From Coemansia sp. RSA 487 (Eukaryota; Kickxellomycota; Kickxellomycetes; Kickxellales; Kickxellaceae): a DNA stretch of 64,000 nucleotides. Position 1 is the first letter of the stretch; every line of letters starts with the position of its first letter. The notes below the pieces were generated by a model. That model saw only the letters and a list, made by a program, of their open reading frames with translations. It did no database searches and had not been told where the DNA came from. Of the stretch, positions 57,933 through 64,000 are shown piece by piece. The translations under genes and the position numbers were made by a program. Location: the NCBI GenBank assembly GCA_027577595.1, contig JANBRJ010000036.1, positions 62,001 through 126,000 of the forward strand. The letters are read 5' to 3'.

Positions 57933-60900
57933 ATGGCAACAAATTTTTCGCCCGACTTTCCTTCGCTTTCAGAGCTCTCGGATCTTGTCACGTTTACACT
58001 GGATACAATCAAAGATGCAGTAAAGCGACTCAGCAAAGGAGGTGTATCCAAGGATCACCAAGTACTTGCATCGTTACCCACACAACTACCAATGCTCCCC
58101 ATTCTAATGCATTTAGAAGCAGTCCAACAAGAGACGATTGTTTATTACAACAAGAGTCCTCAAGACAGTATAGCCCCTCAAGAGAGAATACCTGATGCCC
58201 TGGGCTTACGTGACCGCCAACTGATCGTCCAAGCCATCGATCTGTTTGTTATATTCGAATTGTATCCACGGTTAGCACCTGGCGTGGGTATCCCATTGGA
58301 CAAGCGTGTTAAATCGGAAGCGGTCTCGCAGGTACTGCAGGCTCTCCAGCAGCGATCTCTTTTTTCTCAAGTAAACCAAGAGGGTGGTGTGTGGGCGCCG
58401 TCCAAAGACACTGACTTGGAGCAAATCGTTCTGCGGCTGACGGATATCGTCGCTCGACGTATCCGCGGCGATGTGGCATCCGTGTTGGTTGAAAAAAACG
58501 TACCAGACTTGCTACCTGCACTCCTACAACTCGCTTACGCACCATTGCCACCTATGCATGATGGCGAAAGGAAGCCGGTGTTTTGGATGCACGAAAAACA
58601 CATGGTGGTTGCGCAAGGAGAGCGGCGAATCGAGTTGCGCAAACGGTTTACGAGGCTATTCGACTCGTCTAGTCCGTTTGTGCTGCTGGAAGTGTTGACA
58701 AGTCTGCTGAACGCTTCGCTGGGAACACGGTCCAAATGGTTTCGCACCCTGTGCGGCAGGTTTCTCAGCCGAGTGCTAATGAGACCCCAAGGTGTATATG
58801 TTTCGGTTGAGTTTATTGCTGGGAACGACGACGAACTAAACACAGAGAAACTCGAGCGGATCGCCAACCTTTTGCTTACTCCGCCAGCAGGGATGGACCG
58901 ATCAGAGTACTATGCCAAAGTCGTGCCGCAAATAACTGCAATGGCGGTCCCTGCTGATTCATCCGATACGGGGGAGTTTGAAAACGAGGATGCGAAACAG
59001 ATGGTCGACTACATAATGGACAAGGCAGCTTCCCAGGAACGTCTAGTGCAGGCAGCAGTCTACGCGTTGCAAAGATTGGCTGACAAGGACCCCAAAGCGT
59101 TTGTGGAATACGCGGCAGATCCACTTTTATTGCCGATCAGAAGGTGGTTTGATGAGCGGCTCGAAAAACCAGACCAGCAGTTAGATGATCCCATATCCCG
59201 TGGCCTTGGATCCTTTAAGCTTACGAAGCCTAATCACCCGGTGAAGATCCAAGTGATCGAAGATGCAGCTAGCTTACCACCAACTTCCACTAGTACACCG
59301 CCCGTCGTGTCATCGGCAACCGCGTTGCAAAAGGCATTGGCTGGGATCCAACAGCTCATGCTTGTGCACGGCTCGCCGTCTGAACCACAGTTGCTTTTGG
59401 AAAAGCTCGTTGTGCCTGTATTTGCACCGCTTGTCCACTGGTACGCATACGAATCTACCACGCAACAACAAATCAAGACTGCTGACGATAGATTAAGTGT
59501 CGCAGAGATCTTACGTGAGATCGTAGTAACGACTTTGGCTAGCATGCCGCACGGTGCTTCGGTTGCGATGGTTATTGAGCTGGTCCAGCATGTGCGAGAC
59601 AGTGCTAGTGGTGGTTTTGCGGAAGATAGCAGCGATTCAATGGACTGGCCAGTATTTGATCGAACAGGCATTAATACAAAAGCTAATACAAGGCTTGTAT
59701 GGCGTTCTTGCTTAGCATCCCCTTCTGAGCAGGATCAATCGCATGTGCCAGTTGATGGGCTTCTGGATATCCTTGCGGATAGCAGATTAAGCGGGCTCGT
59801 CGGCGATCTGTTCGTGACACTACTGCGCGAGCAAGAGGCATTGATGGAGCTGGTGCGCGGTGCATCCGGCGACGCTTCTTCGTCTAGCAATGTGAGTGGA
59901 ATTCGAGGGTTGACGCACAAGTGGTGGCTTGTGTCGCAAACCACAATGTCGATAATCGAGCGGTTTGGGCCCTCAGTTCTCTCACGACACACGGACGTCC
60001 TGGCCTTTATTCTCAATGTTCTTGACCGATATATGGACGACGCAGTCTCTGGCAGTGGCGAAGAAAAGAGCGGTGGCAATAAAGAGCCGCTGGAGTCGCT
60101 GGAGTCGCTGATGCAGACACTGGATGTGGATGAATCGGACACCGATAGTAAAGTGGGCGGAACGGAGATCGTCATGCTTGCATTGATGCTACTGGGCCAG
60201 CTGATGAGCGCCAGCGAGGAGAAGACATTTGCTAAAGGCGATATGGATTTGTTTGATGCTCCGTCGCTCAAATTGTTGCGCACGATCCAGGGCCAGATCA
60301 AACAGATAAGCAAAGACGGAAGGATCGTGCGTGCTGTGGCGCAGATTGCTAGTGCTGTGCAGATGCAAGTGACCTTGGTGCTGGCGCTCCAGGGAGCCAA
60401 TGCCAATGAAGCGGATTCTCAGTCGGAGGAGCCTAGCACCGATGTGTCACGGTTCAATGCGGCGCTACGTGACGTGCACGATGAGCTGGTGCCGGTCCAG
60501 GCGCATGGGATCATTGAGCTGCGCAGCATGGTTCTTGCCAAATCGGGAGCTGTGGTCGATAGCAAGGAACGCCTGGGTGCGGTTATAGACGTGTTTGTGG
60601 ACAAGATAAAGTCGGCCGACAGTTTTGTGTACCTCAACGCTGTGCGCGGACTGTCTGCATTGGCCGATGCGCACGGACAACGCTTCGTTCCGCGACTAAT
60701 AGAAATGTACTGCGCTAATGGTGGCGAGTTTTCGCTGGACGAGCAGCTGCGTGTGGGCGAAGCGCTACTGCAAAGTATCCAGCGCGCAGGTGAAATGCTG
60801 CCCGAGTATGCGCCGCTGCTTGTCCCGCAGCTTCTTGCGATGGTCCAGAACGCTGCTGGTGCGGGAAAGAGCGAATCGGAGGAAGCGGTGGTGCGTGTGC

Positions 60901-61238
60901 ACTCGGCGCTATCGATCCTTGCAACTGCCGCACAGACCAGCGCACTTGCGTTGAACCGCTGGATGGATCTAATCGCTGCCACAGTCGACGGCATCCTTAT
61001 TGCCGAGCCCGATGCGGTGGAGCTGCGCCGCGCAGCCATCGTCTTCTGGGTATCGCTTCTGCGCGGGTTCGGTGCGCGCCTGGTAGAGATGGTTGATATG
61101 GACATCTTGCGCCAAATGCATCGCACTCTTCGCCGCATCAGCGACTCCGATACCGAGGATGAGTTGACGCAGATGCATGCACAGGTGGGGATTGAGGAGC
61201 TTGGTGATGTTGTCAAAAGTCACTTATTCTTGCCGTGA
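57933..61238 (+). CDS. RTP1: RTP1/TANGO6, RNA polymerase II nuclear import factor
   Basis: 1101 aa from the ATG at 57933. An all-helical HEAT/ARM-like protein. Yeast Rtp1 helps bring assembled RNA polymerase II into the nucleus; the animal homologue is TANGO6. Seen: LVEKNVPDLLPALLQLAYAP, KWFRTLCGRFLSRVLMRPQGVYVSVEFI and TEKLERIANLLLTPPAGM (the RTP1-C1 style central region), QRLADKDPKAFVEYAADPLLLPIRRWF, then the C-terminal blocks HDELVPVQAHGIIELRSMV and DSFVYLNAVRGLSALADAHG, which are the best family marks (RTP1-C2 region). The frame has no stop upstream for 21 codons but no other ATG there. No intron. Confidence 0.9.
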   Translation: MATNFSPDFPSLSELSDLVTFTLDTIKDAVKRLSKGGVSKDHQVLASLPTQLPMLPILMHLEAVQQETIVYYNKSPQDSIAPQERIPDALGLRDRQLIVQAIDLFVIFELYPRLAPGVGIPLDKRVKSEAVSQVLQALQQRSLFSQVNQEGGVWAPSKDTDLEQIVLRLTDIVARRIRGDVASVLVEKNVPDLLPALLQLAYAPLPPMHDGERKPVFWMHEKHMVVAQGERRIELRKRFTRLFDSSSPFVLLEVLTSLLNASLGTRSKWFRTLCGRFLSRVLMRPQGVYVSVEFIAGNDDELNTEKLERIANLLLTPPAGMDRSEYYAKVVPQITAMAVPADSSDTGEFENEDAKQMVDYIMDKAASQERLVQAAVYALQRLADKDPKAFVEYAADPLLLPIRRWFDERLEKPDQQLDDPISRGLGSFKLTKPNHPVKIQVIEDAASLPPTSTSTPPVVSSATALQKALAGIQQLMLVHGSPSEPQLLLEKLVVPVFAPLVHWYAYESTTQQQIKTADDRLSVAEILREIVVTTLASMPHGASVAMVIELVQHVRDSASGGFAEDSSDSMDWPVFDRTGINTKANTRLVWRSCLASPSEQDQSHVPVDGLLDILADSRLSGLVGDLFVTLLREQEALMELVRGASGDASSSSNVSGIRGLTHKWWLVSQTTMSIIERFGPSVLSRHTDVLAFILNVLDRYMDDAVSGSGEEKSGGNKEPLESLESLMQTLDVDESDTDSKVGGTEIVMLALMLLGQLMSASEEKTFAKGDMDLFDAPSLKLLRTIQGQIKQISKDGRIVRAVAQIASAVQMQVTLVLALQGANANEADSQSEEPSTDVSRFNAALRDVHDELVPVQAHGIIELRSMVLAKSGAVVDSKERLGAVIDVFVDKIKSADSFVYLNAVRGLSALADAHGQRFVPRLIEMYCANGGEFSLDEQLRVGEALLQSIQRAGEMLPEYAPLLVPQLLAMVQNAAGAGKSESEEAVVRVHSALSILATAAQTSALALNRWMDLIAATVDGILIAEPDAVELRRAAIVFWVSLLRGFGARLVEMVDMDILRQMHRTLRRISDSDTEDELTQMHAQVGIEELGDVVKSHLFLP

Positions 61239-61351
61239 ATAGAGTTTGGCGTTTGTGGGAAAATATATATTTAGCTTTTTTGTATTTTTAAAGCATGCGT
61301 AGAAGAGTATAGCAAAAGGAAAAGGAGGGGGAGGAGGGAATGAGATGTTGT

Positions 61352-62485
61352 TTATTTGTAGCGCCTTTGGGACCTGCCCCAGTTGCTGCTGAACGAGATT
61401 GCTACAGGAGTCGCCGGCGTCCTTATTGTTGTGCTTCTACCAAGCTTGCCATCAACCGGGAGGGTGTTGGAGAACTGCGAGCGCTTGACAAACTTTGGCG
61501 CGCCCCAGTTGCTGACAAGGCTTTGGGCGCTTGGTCTGTTTGCCTTGAGCCTGCTGAGCCGCGAAATAAGCGATTTGTTCCTGTTCTGGTGGTTCTCCTC
61601 CTCATCGTCGTCGTCGTCATATGATATGTCAAGCGCAAGATTCGTCAGGCTTTTGGAGGCACGCAGCTCTGGCGAAGCCGGTCTTGAATGTTGCTGCTGC
61701 TGCTGCTGTGGTTGGTCGGTGGTTTTGTTGTATCGCCGCGATGACATTGGGCGCGTTCTGCTGCGAATGCCGCCAAGACTCTTCTTGGCCTCTTCCTGGA
61801 CAATGGCTGGTTTTGGCGACACAACAGTGACGGACTTGAACTGCTGCTGGTGGGGGACGCGCCTGTTCTCCATGCCTGGCGGAATGATGGTGACCGAGGA
61901 TTTTATCTTAAGTGCCGTTTTGGTCGGCTGCTCGCTCACGTGCACAGGGTCAGCAGCCTCAAGGTCGCTGGCGCTGCTTGCATTGTTCCTGTGGTTGTAG
62001 AAGCACTCGTCGCCCTCGTCAATTGTGTTGATAACCGTTTTCATGGTTCCTGGTGTCACTGCTTCCACTGAGGAGGAGGAAGATGCCATTGATGACGTGC
62101 TAACAGTGCGCGAATGCCCGTCCCCTGAAGGGTCGTCGCTTCTGCTACTGCTGTTCCCAAGCTCTTTGCTGGAAACAAGAGGTGCGATGGCTGTGCTGGC
62201 CTCGCTGAGAACAGGCGATGGCGACTCTTCCTTTTGCGCCTTCTTTTGGCCCAGCTTTGGGAGACGCGATTCTTGGAAGAACTTCTGTGCGCCGGCTGAT
62301 GCAGGCGGTGGGCTGTCGTCACTGCTGGCCTTTTGAACTTCTGCAAAGTTCTTGGGCAAGCGTAGACGGGCGCGGGGTGCTGGCTTGTTGTTTGTGTTGT
62401 TGGCCGACCCGTGCGTCTGCTCTATCCATCGGATACGGTCCACCACGGACGACCTCTTATTGCTGGTTGGCGAGCTGACAGACAT
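61352..62485 (-). CDS. Uncharacterised disordered basic protein (377 aa)
   Basis: Start taken at the ATG at 62485 (MSVSSPTSNKRSSVVDRIRW); the frame extends a further 26 codons upstream. I do not recognise a family. Almost wholly low complexity: Ser-rich blocks, a Gln run (QPQQQQQQHSRP), an Asp run (SYDDDDDEEENHQ) and many basic SR/RR motifs. Short conserved-looking pieces are SVVDRIRWIEQTHG near the N-terminus and two SNWG motifs in LVSNWGAPKFVKR and ISFSSNWGRSQRR near the C-terminus. The repeated SNWG(A/R) with flanking basic residues suggests short linear binding motifs. No membrane segment or signal. Real by length and codon regularity. Confidence 0.62.
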   Translation of the reverse strand: MSVSSPTSNKRSSVVDRIRWIEQTHGSANNTNNKPAPRARLRLPKNFAEVQKASSDDSPPPASAGAQKFFQESRLPKLGQKKAQKEESPSPVLSEASTAIAPLVSSKELGNSSSRSDDPSGDGHSRTVSTSSMASSSSSVEAVTPGTMKTVINTIDEGDECFYNHRNNASSASDLEAADPVHVSEQPTKTALKIKSSVTIIPPGMENRRVPHQQQFKSVTVVSPKPAIVQEEAKKSLGGIRSRTRPMSSRRYNKTTDQPQQQQQQHSRPASPELRASKSLTNLALDISYDDDDDEEENHQNRNKSLISRLSRLKANRPSAQSLVSNWGAPKFVKRSQFSNTLPVDGKLGRSTTIRTPATPVAISFSSNWGRSQRRYK

Positions 62486-63039
62486 TGTTATCGATAAAAA
62501 AAGGTGTAGGAGATACCAAACGAAACAAACAAAAAAAGGAGTGGGAAGGAGAAAAGGAGACAACCTGTTTTCTTTTATTCAGTGAATCCTTTCTTTCTTT
62601 CCTTTTTTTTTGCCCGCGTGGTTTGGTGCATTTTTTTTTGTTTTTAGCGATTCCCAAAGCAGCGATCGACAATGGTTGATGCGCTCTTTATTCTTGTATG
62701 TTATTTATTCTTTTTATCAGGAATACAAACACAAGATTCACAATCAATCAAAAGGGGTTAGAAAAGAAAAGTGGGGAAGGCAGGGACCGCGGTCTCACTC
62801 TTTTCCCGTTTCCAATTTACTTTCCGTCCGTTTCCTAAAAACCCTAAAAAATGCAAATGCCATACTTTTGCTGTAAACTCTAAAACACAGCCTGCTCTTT
62901 TCTATGAGGCGGTAGTTGGAATGAAAATCAGCTCATGTACATTGACGGATCACAGTGTATCTAGCCTTTGCTTTTGTTTATTATAAACCACCCTCTTTAA
63001 ATGCAAAATTGAGCAAAGAAACCCTCAAGAAACGCACTA
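62486..63039. other. Intergenic, T-rich
   Basis: Long T and A runs (for example 62606-62645). No gene supported. Confidence 0.5.
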
Positions 63040-63420
63040 CTACAAGTCGTTAAAAAACAGGACGCAGCCTACATCTTGGGCAGCGTTGCGCAGCTCACAC
63101 TCGAACATACCCAACCAATAGAGCTTACCACGAGACAGGTATGTACGAAACGTGATGGTTCGCACAAATGTTCCGGATTGAATTTCGGGAATCAGCATAG
63201 CATGCGGACCAGCAATTGAAATGCTGTATGCATTTTTGTTAAGAAAAACTATGCAAACGCCGTGGCTACATACAGGGGTAAACTTATTGTATTCGTGCTC
63301 TTCCACACAATAGAATTTTTTGAAAGAGTGCGGCCCAATCGCAACCCATGGGCAGCCAGAGACATCAATTGCGTATCGAACGAGTACTATTGCATCAGAG
63401 TTGTTGTAGATGGTGTACAT
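63040..63420 (-). CDS. Doubtful small cysteine-containing protein (126 aa)
   Basis: From the first in-frame ATG (63420): MYTIYNNSDAIVLVRYAIDV, then six cysteines (GCPW, FYCVE, VCSHGVC, FECEL, VGCVL). A TATA box on the minus strand (TATATAAG, 63495-63488) lies ~70 bp before this ATG, which supports a transcript. The frame is open further upstream and would add a hydrophobic, leader-like stretch (KLCLFLIMYTIY), but only from a TTG; an unseen upstream exon could provide the start. No family recognised. Confidence 0.38.
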   Translation of the reverse strand: MYTIYNNSDAIVLVRYAIDVSGCPWVAIGPHSFKKFYCVEEHEYNKFTPVCSHGVCIVFLNKNAYSISIAGPHAMLIPEIQSGTFVRTITFRTYLSRGKLYWLGMFECELRNAAQDVGCVLFFNDL

Positions 63421-64000
63421 GATGAGAAAAAGGCAGAGTTTTGCAGCCTGCTTAGTTTGTTTAATGAACTGTGATTTCAATTGCCATCTTATATACGTTG
63501 ACTGTGTCGGTGATTATTTCGTGTTCTTGAATGGCTGGAAGTAAAATGACATGTTTAGAATGTCTTCAATTCACGAATTGTCAAATTCGCATGGCTATAC
63601 TGTATATAATCAAGACAATTAGTAACAGCCTTTCCTGACCCGTTAAAATCTGTTCACTTTTTTTTGGAACAATCAAACCAAGAGAAATTCGAGTAGTGGA
63701 GTTGTTAGAATAAAAGCAGTACACGAATGATTCCATTTCAAAATAAGAAAAATATTACGAGTCAACTATCACAAGTATAGATTGTCCAAGATCAACTATT
63801 GCACTAAAGGGCCTCCAATACAACTGAAACACGGGCATCGCTAGAATTTAGTGCCGGATCTTTGAGACGATTTGATTGTTTTATTTCAAAAGCAAAAGAG
63901 AATGAAAGTGCTGTCTATTTTATGAGAAAACACTATTGCTCAACAATCTCTAAAACATAGCCAGCTATTTCGGCAGCACCTAGAATGTCGATATGACACC
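63421..64000. other. Window end, no gene seen
   Basis: AT-rich, no frame with coding character apart from the TATA box noted for the neighbouring gene. Confidence 0.5.

Noticed and set aside
1-64000. tRNA genes and CRISPR arrays
   Set aside because: No cloverleaf with a good B box and no regularly spaced repeats were found by eye.

Overview
This window reads as nuclear DNA of an early-diverging, intron-poor filamentous fungus. The marks are fungal AA11 polysaccharide monooxygenases with CBM19 chitin-binding tails, complete eukaryotic housekeeping genes, rare short introns (about 130 nt, GT-AG, one with a TACTAA branch site), a fungal-type SRP RNA, and F-box-like 'LPLHI' proteins. From memory of such gene sets the best guess is Kickxellomycotina (Coemansia/Linderina-like). 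That placement is inference and was not tested by a search.

Layout. 1-13.7 kb: the N-terminal part of a long Dnf3-like P4-ATPase (minus strand, cut by the window edge), a three-exon complex I subunit NDUFB8, ESCRT-II subunit SNF8, three AA11 LPMO loci (one decayed), the RNase P/MRP zinc protein RPR2 and an AIFM2/FSP1-like oxidoreductase. 14.9-36 kb: the accessory heart of the window, eight paralogous single-pass membrane proteins (called A to H here) with a fourth AA11 LPMO among them. Each has a signal peptide, a trypsin-fold (S1) ectodomain that keeps the six disulfide cysteines but has lost all three catalytic residues, a Ser/Asp-rich stalk, one membrane helix and a cytoplasmic tail. In six of the eight the tail carries a PPxY motif. 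36.5-50.7 kb: an unrecognised 183-aa protein, RPB4, mitoribosomal uL22m, SF3B3/RSE1, RPB5 (one intron), a P450 between two broken copies of an F-box-like family, and a small mitochondrial-type membrane protein. 50.7-64 kb: an SRA1/Sec31-domain protein, the SRP (7SL) RNA gene, a CBM19-only secreted protein, a two-repeat secreted protein, WDR6/Trm734, RTP1/TANGO6, a disordered protein and a doubtful small gene.

The most novel content is the pseudoprotease cluster. Catalytically dead S1 domains on PPxY-bearing membrane anchors suggest binding or receptor proteins whose surface level is set by a Nedd4/Rsp5-type ubiquitin ligase and endocytosis; this is inference from motifs. The array is being reshaped by gene conversion: A and C share 689 identical bases. 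Members also share upstream sequence modules, and the array is interleaved with chitin-active LPMO genes. The SRP RNA gene, invisible to ORF searches, is supported by diagnostic helix 5, 6 and 8 motifs, a TATA box about 30 bp upstream and a T-run terminator.

The rest is mostly core machinery: transcription (RPB4, RPB5, RTP1), splicing (SF3B3), RNA maturation (RPR2, WDR6), secretion and sorting (SRP RNA, SNF8, Sec31-type domain, P4-ATPase) and mitochondria (NDUFB8, uL22m).
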